Shown here: piece after piece, positions 31,453 to 42,252 of the stretch | Position numbering within the stretch: position 1 is the stretch's first letter | Layout: each line of letters begins with the position of its first letter | NCBI RefSeq assembly: GCF_902825155.1 | Contig: NZ_CADEAG010000005.1 | Location: 62,001 to 126,000, forward strand | From: Bartonella taylorii 8TBB | GTDB taxonomy: Bacteria; Pseudomonadota; Alphaproteobacteria; Rhizobiales; Rhizobiaceae | Direction of reading: 5' to 3' | Length of the DNA stretch: 64,000 nucleotides | Position numbers and translations under genes: made by a program | The notes under the pieces: generated by a model | The model's database searches: none | Told to the model about the DNA's origin: nothing | Seen by the model: the letters and a program-made list of their open reading frames with translations, nothing else

Positions 31453-32448
31453 GTGTTACTGTTTTTACCTTTTGAAAACCATGATCTTCCTCTTCCCAAT
31501 CGAGGCCAATCTTGGGTGAGTTTTGGTTTAGCGGAAGTCCCTGCTCCAGAATGGGCGCAAAACTTGAAAGTTATAACCCCTTGGCGACCGGACTTTTTAA
31601 AATTTACCAATGCTCGATTTCACTGCTCCCCTCAAATAGATAAAACTTTTACCTATGATGGTGCACTTTTACATTTAAGCAAATATCGTGGTTTTAACCA
31701 AAATTGCTTTCTTGATTTATTAGAATGTGTTAAACCTAATGGGTGGATTGTTATCGGTGGAAATAAAACTGCTGGTGCTGCTTCAATGATGAAATGGGTC
31801 AAAACGCTTGTCCCCATCGTTGGAAAGTTGTCCAAAAACCATGGATTGGTATTCTGGCTTCAGGTTCCACCACAAATAAAAAAGCAGAATATTGCACAGT
31901 GGCGTTCACCACCTCTCACTTTTGGAAATAAATTTCAAACAGCTTCTGGCATGTTCTCACATGGTCGTATTGATCTGGGATCCGCCACACTTGCTTCCCA
32001 TATGTGCAAAGTTATTTCTGGAAAAACTGCCGATTTTGGAGCTGGCTGGGGTTTTCTTTCTTACGCTGCACTTGGAAGTGAAAAACTAACGACTCTCGAC
32101 CTCTATGAAGCCGATTATAACGCTTTGAGAGCAGCCAAACAAAACCTCGAACAAATGACGGATTCTCGTCAGATTCATTTTTATTGGCATGATCTTGTAC
32201 ATGAGCCAATCACAGATCTGTATGATACAATCATTTCAAACCCACCGTTTCACACGCAACAGACTACAGATGTTTCATTAGGGCAGCATTTTATTATAAA
32301 TGCTGCAAAATGCCTAAAGCTAGGTGGCAATCTGCTTCTTGTTGCTAACCGCCATCTACCTTATGAAACATTGTTAAAAAATATTTTCCGCTCGGTATTG
32401 ATACATGAACAAACCCATGGCTTCAAAATTATCGAAGCATGCCGTTAA
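31453..32448 (+). CDS. RsmC-like 16S rRNA (guanine-N2) methyltransferase
   Basis: 331 residues with the RsmC/RlmG two-module layout: a degenerate N-terminal Rossmann domain and an active C-terminal SAM domain, with motif I DFGAGWGFLSYAAL and the N2-guanine/adenine motif SNPPFH (about 267-272). Family members methylate 16S G1207 or 23S G1835; which of these is not clear, though rhizobial homologues are annotated RsmC-like. The start is GTG at 31453, the only plausible in-frame start before the conserved LPLPNRGQ. Convergent with hslU, 19 bases apart. Confidence 0.85.
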   Translation: MLLFLPFENHDLPLPNRGQSWVSFGLAEVPAPEWAQNLKVITPWRPDFLKFTNARFHCSPQIDKTFTYDGALLHLSKYRGFNQNCFLDLLECVKPNGWIVIGGNKTAGAASMMKWVKTLVPIVGKLSKNHGLVFWLQVPPQIKKQNIAQWRSPPLTFGNKFQTASGMFSHGRIDLGSATLASHMCKVISGKTADFGAGWGFLSYAALGSEKLTTLDLYEADYNALRAAKQNLEQMTDSRQIHFYWHDLVHEPITDLYDTIISNPPFHTQQTTDVSLGQHFIINAAKCLKLGGNLLLVANRHLPYETLLKNIFRSVLIHEQTHGFKIIEACR

Positions 32449-32467
32449 ACGAAAACAAGTGATAATT

Positions 32468-33778
32468 CTACAGAATAAAACGTGAAAGATCGACATCAGC
32501 AGCAAGCTCACCTATCGATTGCCTAACATAAGCGGCATCAACTTTAAATGATGTACCCGCTTTATCTGGCGCCGTAAAAGAAATCTCATCTAAAACGCGC
32601 TCCATCACCGTTTGCAAACGACGTGCTCCTATATTTTCAATCCTTGCGTTTAAATCCACAGCAATATCCGCTAAAGCATCAATCGCATCATCGGTAATTT
32701 CTAAATGAACCTCCTCTGTTGCCATTAAAGCAATATATTGCTTAATCAGACTGGCTTCAGGTTCAGTTAAAATACGTCGTAAATCTTCCCTTGTCAAAGC
32801 ATTTAGCTCCACGCGAATAGGCAAACGCCCTTGAAGTTCTGGCAACAAATCAGATGGCTTGGAAACATGAAAGGCACCTGACGCAATAAAGAGAATATGA
32901 TCTGTTTTGACTTGACCATATTTTGTGGCAATTGTTGTTCCTTCAACCAAAGGCAAAAGATCCCGTTGAACGCCCTCACGCGAAACGGCAGCACCAGCTC
33001 CACCATCTCTGGTTGCAATTTTATCAATCTCATCAATAAAAACAATTCCATCATTTTCAGTAACACGGAGTGCTTCTTGAATAATTTGATCTTGATCAAG
33101 GAGCTTTTCAGATTCATCATCAATGAGAGGCTTAAAAGCATCCTTTACTGTCGTTTTGCGGACCTTTGTACGACTTCCCATTTTACCAAAAATATCTGAC
33201 AAATTCATAATTCCCATTTGCGCACCAGGTATACCAGGAATATCAAAGGTTGAAGCGCTATTGCTGTTATTATCTGCTACTTCAATTTCAATCTCTTTCT
33301 CATCCAATTCACCTTCACGCAACTTTTTGCGAAAACTATCACGGGTAGCGGGGCTTGCGGTCTTACCAACAAGGGCATCTAAAACACGTTCTTCAGCATT
33401 AACATGAGCCTTTACTTTAACTTCATCCCGTTTTTTTTCACGCACAAGAGAAATAGCTATCTCAACAAGGTCACGAATAATTTGCTCAACATCACGTCCT
33501 ACATAACCAACTTCAGTAAATTTAGTCGCTTCTACTTTAACAAAAGGTGCTCCAGCAAGTTTTGCTAATCGACGCGCTATACCTGTTTTACCAACACCTG
33601 TTGGTCCTATCATCAAAATATTTTTTGGCATAACCTCTTCACGCATTGGACCATCAAGCTGTTGTCTACGCCATCGATTGCGCAATGCAATGGCAACAGA
33701 ACGCTTGGCATCATTTTGGCCAATAATAAAACGATCAAGTTCAGAAACAGTCTCACGAGGGGAAAATACAACACACAT
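32468..33778 (-). CDS. hslU: ATP-dependent protease ATPase subunit HslU
   Basis: AAA+ unfoldase partner of HslV (ClpQY protease). 436 residues: N-domain, Walker A GPTGVGKT at 58-65, intermediate I-domain (about 105-230), Walker [11 protein letters not shown], and the C-terminal LSRFIL tail that inserts into HslV to activate it. Its ATG follows the hslV stop without a gap (TGAATG), so the two are tightly coupled. Confidence 0.96.
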   Translation of the reverse strand: MCVVFSPRETVSELDRFIIGQNDAKRSVAIALRNRWRRQQLDGPMREEVMPKNILMIGPTGVGKTGIARRLAKLAGAPFVKVEATKFTEVGYVGRDVEQIIRDLVEIAISLVREKKRDEVKVKAHVNAEERVLDALVGKTASPATRDSFRKKLREGELDEKEIEIEVADNNSNSASTFDIPGIPGAQMGIMNLSDIFGKMGSRTKVRKTTVKDAFKPLIDDESEKLLDQDQIIQEALRVTENDGIVFIDEIDKIATRDGGAGAAVSREGVQRDLLPLVEGTTIATKYGQVKTDHILFIASGAFHVSKPSDLLPELQGRLPIRVELNALTREDLRRILTEPEASLIKQYIALMATEEVHLEITDDAIDALADIAVDLNARIENIGARRLQTVMERVLDEISFTAPDKAGTSFKVDAAYVRQSIGELAADVDLSRFIL

Positions 33779-34360
33779 TCAAATAGCTTTCTCTAAAGAA
33801 GATAATTCTGCATCCAATGTTTCAATCGTAAAATGATCATTGGTGTAAACACAAATTTTAGCGGCAATATTCATAGCTTTACGGGCAATAGTTTCTGCAT
33901 CTAAATCTATATCCATGAGTGCCCGAGCAGCCGAAAGAGCAAAATTGCCTCCAGAACCAATTGCCATCACTCCATCCTCCGGTTCTAAGACATCACCAAG
34001 CCCTGTTAAAGCTAAAGTTATTTTCTTATCAGCCACGAGCATCATAGCCTCGAGACGACGCAAATAGCGGTCTGTTCGCCAGTCTTTTGCAAGTTCTACA
34101 CAAGCACGCATGAGCTGATCAGGATATTGTTCGAGCTTCGTTTCTAATCTTTCCAGCAAAGTGAAAGCATCTGCTGTAGCACCTGCAAAACCAGCGATAA
34201 CCGCTCCGCCCTTCCCAAGACGACGAACTTTACGTGCATTGCCTTTCATAATTGTCTGCCCAAGTGAAACCTGTCCATCACCGGCCATCACAACTTTGCC
34301 ACCTTTTCGTACGGTAATAATAGTTGTACCATACATTATATCTGGCTTATGTTCTGCCAT
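33779..34360 (-). CDS. hslV: ATP-dependent protease peptidase subunit HslV
   Basis: Proteasome-beta-like threonine peptidase. 193 residues. The catalytic Thr lies in [13 protein letters not shown], 11 residues from the start, so mature HslV must arise by removing a short propeptide. This longer N-terminus is common in alphaproteobacteria, unlike E. coli where only Met is lost. Also visible: AGDGQVSLG and the GSGG near residues 133-136. RBS AAGGAG. It diverges from the asparaginase gene. A heat-shock promoter is expected, but I could not pick one with confidence. Confidence 0.95.
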   Translation of the reverse strand: MAEHKPDIMYGTTIITVRKGGKVVMAGDGQVSLGQTIMKGNARKVRRLGKGGAVIAGFAGATADAFTLLERLETKLEQYPDQLMRACVELAKDWRTDRYLRRLEAMMLVADKKITLALTGLGDVLEPEDGVMAIGSGGNFALSAARALMDIDLDAETIARKAMNIAAKICVYTNDHFTIETLDAELSSLEKAI

Positions 34361-34581
34361 AAGGAGACTCCTTAATATTGATCTCTGTTCTTAAATACTG
34401 ATTTCTTTCCATCAAATGTAAAATCCAATCACTATCGTCTCTATTTAAGAACATATACTGCAAAACACAATGATTCAGTGCAATTCAATTTGTTGAAATA
34501 AAAAAATGATATCATTGTTATCAATGCAAATTGTTGCTAAATAGTTTTTGTATACTATTTGCGTTTTTTAAAGGAAAAATT

Positions 34582-35571
34582 ATGAAAAAAATAGCAATAG
34601 GAACATTGGGAGGAACAATTGCAATGGCCGCTGACAATTTTGGCCAAATGCAACCTACATTAACCTCAGATATCCTCATAAAAAGTGTCCCTGATTTAAA
34701 TAAAATTGCTAATATACATGCGCAAACACTCACACAATTACCAAGTGGATCTTTATCTTTCAACATTCTTTTTGAAATAATAGAGTGGGCAACACAACAA
34801 ATAAATGCTGGCGCAGAAGGTATTGTTTTAACCCAAGGTACTGATACACTGGAAGAAACAGCTTTTTTTCTTTCCCTTTATTGGGATAAAGTGGAACCGC
34901 TCATTATAACTGGTGCTATGCGTATACCTAGTGAAGCAGGTGCTGATGGACCAGCTAATGTTTTAGCAGCAACTCGCGTCGCTGCTCATCCACAAAGTAG
35001 AAACAGAGGCGTTTTGGTTGTAATCAATGATACCATTCACTCACCTTATTGGGTCCAGAAAAGCCATACTGTCAAAATTGAGACATTTCAGTCAGGTCTG
35101 GCAGGTGTTCTAGGCACTATTTTGGAAGGAAAACTGGTTTATTTTAATGATCGACATTTTTTCCCGACAACATTTGACCTTCCCAAAAACTATGATCACC
35201 AAGTTGCACTCTTATACTCCTCTTTATCCTCTGATACGCAGTTAATAAAATTTTGCCTTGAAAGTGGGCATTATGCTGGGCTTGTCATTGCTGGTTTTGG
35301 ATCAGGACACTGCAGTTTTGAAGAAGCAGACATCGTGCGACAATATACACAAAAAATGCCAATCATTATCGCTAGTCGGACTTATACTGGCTCAACAACC
35401 CGCTCAACTTATGGCTATAAAGGCTCAGAAGTCGATATGATTGCTTCTGGCGCCCTCATGTCTGGTTATTTATCAGCAGTAAAAGCACGTTTACTTTTAT
35501 GGGCTTTTTTGGCACAAGGACACTCATTAGCGCAAATCAATGCACACTGGAATGACTGGACTATAAGTTAA
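34582..35571 (+). CDS. L-asparaginase (cytoplasmic, asparaginase/glutaminase family)
   Basis: Hydrolyses asparagine to aspartate and ammonia. 329 residues from the ATG at 34582, chosen because AAAGGAAAAATT precedes it and MKKIAIGTLGGTIA is the family start; the upstream open frame lacks support. The two catalytic threonines are in GTLGGTIA and QGTDTLEET, with the conserved TGAMRIPSEAGADGPAN segment. No signal peptide, so cytoplasmic. It lies between hslV and coaA, where rhizobia usually carry histidine genes. A perfect palindrome AATGATATCATT (34504-34515) is upstream, of unknown meaning. Confidence 0.88.
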   Translation: MKKIAIGTLGGTIAMAADNFGQMQPTLTSDILIKSVPDLNKIANIHAQTLTQLPSGSLSFNILFEIIEWATQQINAGAEGIVLTQGTDTLEETAFFLSLYWDKVEPLIITGAMRIPSEAGADGPANVLAATRVAAHPQSRNRGVLVVINDTIHSPYWVQKSHTVKIETFQSGLAGVLGTILEGKLVYFNDRHFFPTTFDLPKNYDHQVALLYSSLSSDTQLIKFCLESGHYAGLVIAGFGSGHCSFEEADIVRQYTQKMPIIIASRTYTGSTTRSTYGYKGSEVDMIASGALMSGYLSAVKARLLLWAFLAQGHSLAQINAHWNDWTIS

Positions 35572-35693
35572 CAAAAGCTTATCTATTATTTTAAAGAAGG
35601 AAACATGCAAAATGAAATTCATTTGAAGATAAAACATGCCTGTTTGTCTATCCTTAATCAATTACTGTAGCAAAAAGGTTCTCGACCAATAAA

Positions 35694-36692
35694 ATGATTG
35701 ATACGATCCTCTCAAAAATTGATCAGAAAGATAACTTGGTCAAATCCATTTCTGATAGATATTCACCCTATCGTATCTTTACTGCACAAGAATGGTCTCA
35801 GTTTCGTGCGGATACACCGCTTACTTTGACTTTTGATGAAATTAAACGTTTACGCTCCATTGATGATCCCATTGATCTTGAAGAAGTACAACGTATTTAC
35901 CTTTCCTTATCGCGTCTATTATCATGTCATGTTGAAGCAGTACAGGAACTTTTTCATAAGCGTCAAGAATTTTTACATCAAGAAGGAACTAGGAAAACTC
36001 CTTTTATCATTGGGATTGCTGGCTCTGTTGCGGTAGGAAAATCAACTACCGCTCGTATTCTTCAAGAACTTTTGAAACGTTGGACATCCAGTCTTAAAGT
36101 TGATTTAATTACAACGGATGGTTTTCTTTATCCCAACTCTGTCTTACAGCAAAAAAATCGTATGAATCGTAAAGGATTTCCTGATTCCTATGACATTAAA
36201 AAATTGCTGTGCTTTCTTTCTGCTATAAAAGCCGGTATTGGCAATGTTAGTGCGCCACTTTATTCGCATATGGCCTACGATGTTCTGGAAAATCAAACAA
36301 TTATCATTGATCGTCCTGATATCTTAATTGTTGAAGGAATTAATGTGTTACAGGTCAATGACCTTCCTAAGGATGGAAAAATCATTCCTTTCGTGTCAGA
36401 TTTTTTTGATTTTTCAATCTATGTAGATGCTGACACAGAAGTCATTCGTCACTGGTACTTGGAACGCTTCAAACGCTTACGTAAAACAGCTTTTCAAAAT
36501 CCTGAATCTTATTTTCATCGTTATGCACACCTCAATGAAAAGGAAGTTTCAAAAATCGCTGAGGACCTTTGGCAAACGATTAATTTGAAAAATTTACAAG
36601 AAAATATATTACCAACACGACCACGGTCTAATCTCATTCTACGAAAGGGAAAAAACCACTTGGTCGAATATGTTGCACTTCGACGACTATAG
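35694..36692 (+). CDS. coaA: Pantothenate kinase (type I)
   Basis: First committed step of coenzyme A synthesis: pantothenate to 4'-phosphopantothenate. 332 residues, P-loop kinase with [15 protein letters not shown] at about 106-120, the [11 protein letters not shown] segment, and [17 protein letters not shown]. Type I enzymes are feedback-inhibited by CoA. The 3' end is close to the aminopeptidase gene that follows. Confidence 0.95.
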   Translation: MIDTILSKIDQKDNLVKSISDRYSPYRIFTAQEWSQFRADTPLTLTFDEIKRLRSIDDPIDLEEVQRIYLSLSRLLSCHVEAVQELFHKRQEFLHQEGTRKTPFIIGIAGSVAVGKSTTARILQELLKRWTSSLKVDLITTDGFLYPNSVLQQKNRMNRKGFPDSYDIKKLLCFLSAIKAGIGNVSAPLYSHMAYDVLENQTIIIDRPDILIVEGINVLQVNDLPKDGKIIPFVSDFFDFSIYVDADTEVIRHWYLERFKRLRKTAFQNPESYFHRYAHLNEKEVSKIAEDLWQTINLKNLQENILPTRPRSNLILRKGKNHLVEYVALRRL

Positions 36693-36705
36693 GGATTTCA
36701 TAAAT

Positions 36706-38079
36706 ATGCATTTACATCACATTCATTTTACTTCAACACGTGTCGATAATAGTTACCCCATCTTATTGGTAAATCCGAGATGTCTTACAGATTTAGCTCT
36801 TGATCCAGCAACAACAGCCTGGATGAAAGTTAATGATTTCACTGGCAAAGCGGGTCAAATACTCTTCGTTCCTGATGAAACAGGGCATTTAAAAAAAGTT
36901 TTCTTTGGACTTGGCAATGGAGACGAACCTTTTATCACAGGACTTCTCGCTAAAAACCTTCCTGCTGGACATTGGCATTTAGGAGGAATAGCCTCCAATG
37001 AAATAAATAGCTATCTTGGATTGGCATTTGGAAGTTATCAATTTAACTGCTATCGTCAAAATTCTTCTTCCAAATCGTTATCAATCTACGTCAACGATAC
37101 GGTTGATCTCGATGAGCTTCAACGAATTTATAAAACTGTCTTTTTTGTCCGTGATCTCATCAATATTCCAGCCAATGATATGAATCCTGATACCCTCGAG
37201 AAAAAAACACGCCAACTGGGAAAAACTTACGGTGCTCATGTTCAAAGCATTTGTGGAGATGACCTCTTAACACATAATTTTCCGATGATTCATGCCGTAG
37301 GGCGCGCCAGCAGCACTGCCCCACGACTAATTGAGTTACATTGGGGGCAAGAAAATCACCCCAAAATAACGTTGGTTGGCAAGGGCGTAACCTTCGATAC
37401 TGGAGGTCTTGATATTAAATCAGCCAATAACATGTTGCTCATGAAAAAAGACATGGGAGGAGGAGCTCATGTTTTGGGGTTAGCTAAACTTATTATGGAT
37501 GCAAAATTACCTTTCCGTCTACGAGTTTTGATTCCAGCCGTTGAAAATGCAATTTCTGCCAATGCTTACAGACCAGGTGATATTCTTCCAAGTCGTAAAG
37601 GTTTAAGTATTGAAGTTGGCAATACAGATGCTGAAGGGCGGCTTGTTCTTGCCGATGCACTTGCCTATGGTGATGAAGAAAGTCCACAATTCATGCTTTG
37701 TATGGCCACTTTAACAGGAGCAGCACGTATAGCACTAGGACCAGATCTTCCCGCATTTTATTGTAATGATTCACTATGGGCGCAACAAATTTTACAATCT
37801 TCTCATTCTGTTTTCGATCCTCTTTGGCAAATGCCACTTTGGAAACCTTATCAAGAAATGTTATCATCACCAATTGCTGACCTTAACAATATAACTGGAA
37901 ATAACTTTGCTGGCTCCATAGTCGCTGCTTTATTTCTTAACTCTTTTGTTGAAAAAGCTGAACATTTTGCACATTTTGATCTTTATGGATGGATTCCAAA
38001 AGAAAAACCAGGCTATCCTGTCGGTGGTTCTGCACAAGCTATTCGTGCCCTTTATAATCTCTTTAAAAAAGAATTTTGA
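36706..38079 (+). CDS. M17 leucyl aminopeptidase family protein
   Basis: Two-metal cytosolic aminopeptidase. 457 residues from the ATG at 36706 (TAGGGA about 12 bases upstream); an upstream in-frame ATG at 36670 would overlap coaA and lacks support. The N-terminal domain is poorly conserved. The catalytic domain has the metal-binding VGKGVTFDTGGLDIK and the signature NTDAEGRLVLADAL (about 305-318). Together with the following NlpC/P60 gene this is a recurrent pair in Rhizobiales. Confidence 0.92.
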   Translation: MHLHHIHFTSTRVDNSYPILLVNPRCLTDLALDPATTAWMKVNDFTGKAGQILFVPDETGHLKKVFFGLGNGDEPFITGLLAKNLPAGHWHLGGIASNEINSYLGLAFGSYQFNCYRQNSSSKSLSIYVNDTVDLDELQRIYKTVFFVRDLINIPANDMNPDTLEKKTRQLGKTYGAHVQSICGDDLLTHNFPMIHAVGRASSTAPRLIELHWGQENHPKITLVGKGVTFDTGGLDIKSANNMLLMKKDMGGGAHVLGLAKLIMDAKLPFRLRVLIPAVENAISANAYRPGDILPSRKGLSIEVGNTDAEGRLVLADALAYGDEESPQFMLCMATLTGAARIALGPDLPAFYCNDSLWAQQILQSSHSVFDPLWQMPLWKPYQEMLSSPIADLNNITGNNFAGSIVAALFLNSFVEKAEHFAHFDLYGWIPKEKPGYPVGGSAQAIRALYNLFKKEF

Positions 38080-38238
38080 CATAAAATAAACACATAAATG
38101 GACAATTCTTGAACTTTAAGAGCGATTTTTCTTCACCTTTAATTGTGTTCTGTAATTTATTTCAGGATAAAAGTCCTACTAATATCAATTATCATGAGCC
38201 CATTTAAAGGTAAAAAACAAAAAATGAAGGATAAAAAA

Positions 38239-39105
38239 ATGTTCTCTAAAGATCGGAGATTAAATGCATTCAGAGATGATATAGCAGACAAACGTCTTGA
38301 AAAAGAAGTTAAAGCTCAGCGTTTTGTGCAAGGTGAAATAAGACGCGTTAATGTACCTGTTGCTGGACTGTTTAAAGAAAATAATAAAAAAAGTGAAATG
38401 CAGACAGAGTGCTTATTGGGAGAAGAACTTCGTATCTTTGAACACGGGAACGTTATGTCGTGGGGACAATCTCTCAAAGATGGTTATGTTGGCTATATTG
38501 ATACAAAAGCGCTTTGTACATCAACCGTAAAACAAACACATGTTGTTTCAGCCCCCCGTACTTTTCTATATTTGCAAGCTGACTTGCGTGGGCCAGTGGA
38601 ATGTCCTTTATCCATAGGAAGTAAGGTAAACGTTGTTAACGAAGTTGAAGTCCGTGAAACCAAGTATTCTATACTTGAAAGCGGGAAAGCAATCATTAGC
38701 AGTCATCTCAGTCCGATTGGCCAAGTGTATAAAGATTATGTTACGGTTGCTGAAATGTTGATCCATACACCTTACCTTTGGGGTGGAACCAGTGGTTTTG
38801 GAGTTGATTGCTCAGGACTGGTCCAGCTTTCTATGATCATGGCTGGTCAAGTGGTTTTACGCGATACTGACATGCAACAAAAAACTATAGGAAATCAACT
38901 CTCAGACAATGATAAACTTCAACGAGGTGATTTGATTTTCTGGAAAGGTCATGTCGCTATTATGGTTGATCATGAAAATATCATTCATGCAAATGGTTCC
39001 TCTATGGATGTTATGGTCGAACCACTGGAAAAAGCAGTTACACGTATTGCTCAAAAATATCAACGATATCCCATAGAAAGACGCCGTCCCACGCTGGGAA
39101 TATAG
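38239..39105 (+). CDS. NlpC/P60 family peptidoglycan hydrolase
   Basis: 288 residues from the ATG at 38239, preferred over upstream ATGs because GAAGGA lies seven bases before it and the family begins near DRRLNAFRDDIAD. N-terminal SH3-like segments (about 30-150) are followed by a C-terminal NlpC/P60 cysteine peptidase. The catalytic Cys is in GFGVDCSGLVQ, the His in KGHVAIMVD, and the third polar His in IIHANG. It likely cleaves peptide stems of peptidoglycan. No signal peptide is evident, so export is unclear; relatives are often intracellular muropeptide hydrolases. Confidence 0.88.
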   Translation: MFSKDRRLNAFRDDIADKRLEKEVKAQRFVQGEIRRVNVPVAGLFKENNKKSEMQTECLLGEELRIFEHGNVMSWGQSLKDGYVGYIDTKALCTSTVKQTHVVSAPRTFLYLQADLRGPVECPLSIGSKVNVVNEVEVRETKYSILESGKAIISSHLSPIGQVYKDYVTVAEMLIHTPYLWGGTSGFGVDCSGLVQLSMIMAGQVVLRDTDMQQKTIGNQLSDNDKLQRGDLIFWKGHVAIMVDHENIIHANGSSMDVMVEPLEKAVTRIAQKYQRYPIERRRPTLGI

Positions 39106-40342
39106 TGCATGCTTTTACATGAATATAATGATGTGGGCTATTGTTAGCTGTTTGCTTCGTATCGACGTGAGAACACTTTCATAAATTGAATTTATATCAA
39201 ATGCGATGCATTGCTCAGTCATTTCCTAAACTTTGATATTTAAGAGTATTGTACTTTTTTATACATAAAGTTTTTTGATTTTGTGTGTTTTTTAAAGTGT
39301 TGGACGTGCAAATAGAGGTTAGAGAATAAGATTTTCCAACGTGCACTCTACAGAACGCATCCTCTTTTACCAACTTTCTCTATTAATGTTTTGACAATAG
39401 CATTTGTTCAAAATTTTTATCAACATTCACTGTTTTTCGGATATTGAAAAAATTTGTCAGCCAGTTTCCTGAGTAGTTTTCATTAAAGTCATCGTATTTT
39501 ACATATAATATATTGATATTAAACATAAAATATCATTATATAGCTTGAATTAGATCTCTTGATATTGGTTACTGTTCCACACATCCTCATCTTGAATAAA
39601 AAAATTGTTCCATGGCAGTTTAGTAAATAGGTTTGCGTGTAATTTGAAAAGTAGCGGTCAGACAAATAAAATAGATGACTCATAAACTGTTAAAATATAA
39701 GAGCATGTATAATATTTAAGGGTAAAAAAATATGATAAAATTAACTTATAATTTTACAAACATAAAAATAGCAACTATCCGTGTATTTGTATTATACATG
39801 CATCGATAATGCTAAGAGATAAAATGAACATAAGGTAAAATTCTTTTAATAAATATGCGGATGAATAATATAGCAGCATGCTGATGTTTATGAAGGCCTT
39901 ATATTCTATTATAGAATACGAGAAAATAAACCATAATATAATGCATATCCTTTATTATTTCAAAATATTGCTTTGCATACTTTTGAAATCTGTAACGCTA
40001 TACAAAAAAAGAAGCGAATAAACCATGCAATAACTTCTACCTTTATGGTTATATCTTTTTCTAAAACTAATATACTGATCCCTCTATTGACTTGTTTTCG
40101 AATATTTTTTTTATTTAGAGAAAGAGCCTTTAAAACAATAAAATAGTGCAGCATTAAGGTAAATAGTTTAATACAAAAAGGATAATTTATGATTATAAAT
40201 CAATATGTTGATTTTAATATATATTATAATAATGAGTGAACAGTTTATTAAGCAAAAAAATCCTTTTGACTCTTCCCCATCATCAATGTTTATAAAATAC
40301 ACACCTCTGATCTGCACACAATATTTTCTTCTCACAGACTTA
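39106..40342. other. Gene desert of about 1.2 kb
   Basis: Very AT-rich, with stops in all frames at short intervals. The only open frame of note (39960-40154, minus, 64 codons) is hydrophobic and Lys/Ile/Phe-rich as expected of AT-rich noise, with no RBS. A near-repeat GTTGGACGTGCA / CCAACGTGCAC (about 39299-39345) is visible. Probably the site of one or more deleted genes; nothing functional can be supported. Confidence 0.5.
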
Positions 40343-40750
40343 TTAAAGAAGGATTTTTTTTAATATTTGAATCAATGGTTTATCAGCATCAGGCATAGGA
40401 TATTTATCAAGATCATCAATAAAAACCCATTTCAAATTTTGTCCCTCTCGTCCTTGCGCAATACCCTCATAATGAGAACAAAGATACAATGGCATTAAAA
40501 GATGAAATGTTTCGTAGCTATGGCTTGCAAATGTTAAGGGTAACAAATCACCTGGCTGAACATGAACACCAAGCTCTTCTTCTAACTCACGAACCAATGA
40601 TGCTTCTGGAGTTTCACCTTGCTCAATCTTTCCACCAGGAAACTCCCATAAACCAGCCAGTGACTTCCCTTGAGGACGTTCTGTAAGCAAGATACGACTA
40701 TCTTTATCTAACAATGCGCATGCAACAACAAGAAGAAGTGAACTTTTCAT
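40343..40750 (-). CDS. mutT: MutT-type Nudix (d)NTP pyrophosphatase
   Basis: Sanitises oxidised nucleotides, classically 8-oxo-dGTP to the monophosphate. The Nudix box GGKIEQGETPEASLVRELEEELG is intact, with the MutT-like LTERPQGKSLAGLWEFPGG before it. The chosen ATG at 40750 (135 residues) fits the family start KSSLLLVVACALLD and has GGAAAG about 10 bases upstream; ATGs at 40756 and 40783 are alternatives. Downstream of argJ on the same strand, a rhizobial arrangement. Confidence 0.9.
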   Translation of the reverse strand: MKSSLLLVVACALLDKDSRILLTERPQGKSLAGLWEFPGGKIEQGETPEASLVRELEEELGVHVQPGDLLPLTFASHSYETFHLLMPLYLCSHYEGIAQGREGQNLKWVFIDDLDKYPMPDADKPLIQILKKILL

Positions 40751-40887
40751 ACGCATATAACTTTCCAAAAGGGATAAAGACAACCATCTCTTCTTATAAT
40801 CCCCTCTATTCTAAGACGAAAGAATTAAAACATTTCATCCTCTAAAAAAATATCCAGATATGCGATGTCAAATTTATGGTACACTAG

Positions 40888-42120
40888 TTAGCTTCTGTAA
40901 TCGCTATTGATCATAACGTACTCCTTCGTCAAATCACAAGACCAAACTGTCGCCTTACCACTGCCTAGACCAATATCAACGCGAATTACGATATGTTTCC
41001 CTTGCATATAGGCGTCTATTGTCTCTTCACAATACTCAGGATCACGTTCGCCATTGAAAGCCAAACGATGTTCACCAAACCAAATAGTCAATAGATCACG
41101 ATCGACTTCAACACCTGCCTTACCAATTGCCATAACCACTCTCCCCCAGTTAGCGTCTTCACCGGCAATAGCTGTTTTTACAAGTGGTGAATTTGCAATT
41201 GATCGGGCAATAATCTTCGCAGCATTATCTGTTGTCGCACCTGTCACATTAACTTCAATTAAATGACGAGCACCTTCACCATCACAAACAATTTGTAATG
41301 CAAGTTCATGCAAAAGCGTGCTCAAGTGCTTTAAAAATATCTCATAACGCGGATCGGTTTTATGAGTAAGGCAGGGAAAACTTTCTTTTCCTGTCGCAAA
41401 CACCATGAGTGTATCTGATGTTGAGGTATCGCTATCGACAGTAATCGAATTGAAAGAACCCTGAACCGCTTCAGATAACATGGATTGAAGTATATCCGAA
41501 GAAATTTTTGCATCACTTACGACAAAAGAAAGCATCGTTGCCATATCTGGTGCAATCATACCAGCACCTTTTGCAATCCCATTAATAGTAACAGTCTCCC
41601 CCCCACAATCAAATCTGCACGTTGCAAGTTTTGGAAACGTATCGGTCGTCATAATGGCTTTTGCAGCCTCCAACCAATTCCCTTCTTCTGCTATCTGTGC
41701 CATACTTGGTAAAAGACTCACAATACCCGATGCATCCATTGGCTCACCAATAACACCTGTAGAAGCTATAAAAATTTCATTTTCTCTAACCTTCAAAGCG
41801 CTCGCTGCTGCACACATGATTTCATTTGTTGTGTGCCTTCCTTTACGTCCCGTAAAAGCATTTGCGTTCCCAGAATTAACAACAACACCCCTTGCAATCC
41901 CGTGAGGAAGCGAAGCACGGCAATGTTCTACAGGAGCAGACGGGCATTTTGAACGCGTAAAAACGCCAGCCACACTTGCTGGTTTATCGAATACGATGAA
42001 AAGAAGGTCTATACGATCTTTATACTTAATCCCAGCTTCAGCTGTTGCTATCCGCACACCAGATAACGGCGGAAGATCCTGTATGTTTTGAGGAGATAAA
42101 GGAGATATTTTAAAAGCCAC
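40888..42120 (-). CDS. argJ: Bifunctional ornithine acetyltransferase / N-acetylglutamate synthase
   Basis: Arginine pathway enzyme that recycles the acetyl group from N-acetylornithine to glutamate. About 410 residues. The self-cleavage site is in [16 protein letters not shown] (cut before the Thr), which gives alpha and beta chains. The start is taken as GTG at 42120: [13 protein letters not shown] is the family N-terminus and GGAAAG lies six bases upstream, while the longer frame to 42183 is unsupported. [12 protein letters not shown] and the C-terminal GEDANWGRV are also seen. Confidence 0.93.
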   Translation of the reverse strand: MAFKISPLSPQNIQDLPPLSGVRIATAEAGIKYKDRIDLLFIVFDKPASVAGVFTRSKCPSAPVEHCRASLPHGIARGVVVNSGNANAFTGRKGRHTTNEIMCAAASALKVRENEIFIASTGVIGEPMDASGIVSLLPSMAQIAEEGNWLEAAKAIMTTDTFPKLATCRFDCGGETVTINGIAKGAGMIAPDMATMLSFVVSDAKISSDILQSMLSEAVQGSFNSITVDSDTSTSDTLMVFATGKESFPCLTHKTDPRYEIFLKHLSTLLHELALQIVCDGEGARHLIEVNVTGATTDNAAKIIARSIANSPLVKTAIAGEDANWGRVVMAIGKAGVEVDRDLLTIWFGEHRLAFNGERDPEYCEETIDAYMQGKHIVIRVDIGLGSGKATVWSCDLTKEYVMINSDYRS

Positions 42121-42252
42121 TGTATGCTTTCCATAAAAATAAATAAGATGAACGATTATAGATAGATGATCTCTCCTAAACAACTGCTGAGCTTTTTGAA
42201 TAAAACTAATCTATCAGATCACTCAGCAAAGATACTATCCGCTGCTTCCTCA

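Noticed and set aside
34361-34373. Palindrome AAGGAGACTCCTT at the hslV ribosome-binding site
   Set aside because: With a single-base centre it cannot form a stable hairpin; it is most simply a strong RBS with chance symmetry.
39960-40154. 64-codon minus-strand frame in the 1.2-kb desert
   Set aside because: Composition is that of AT-rich random sequence, with no RBS, domain or context.
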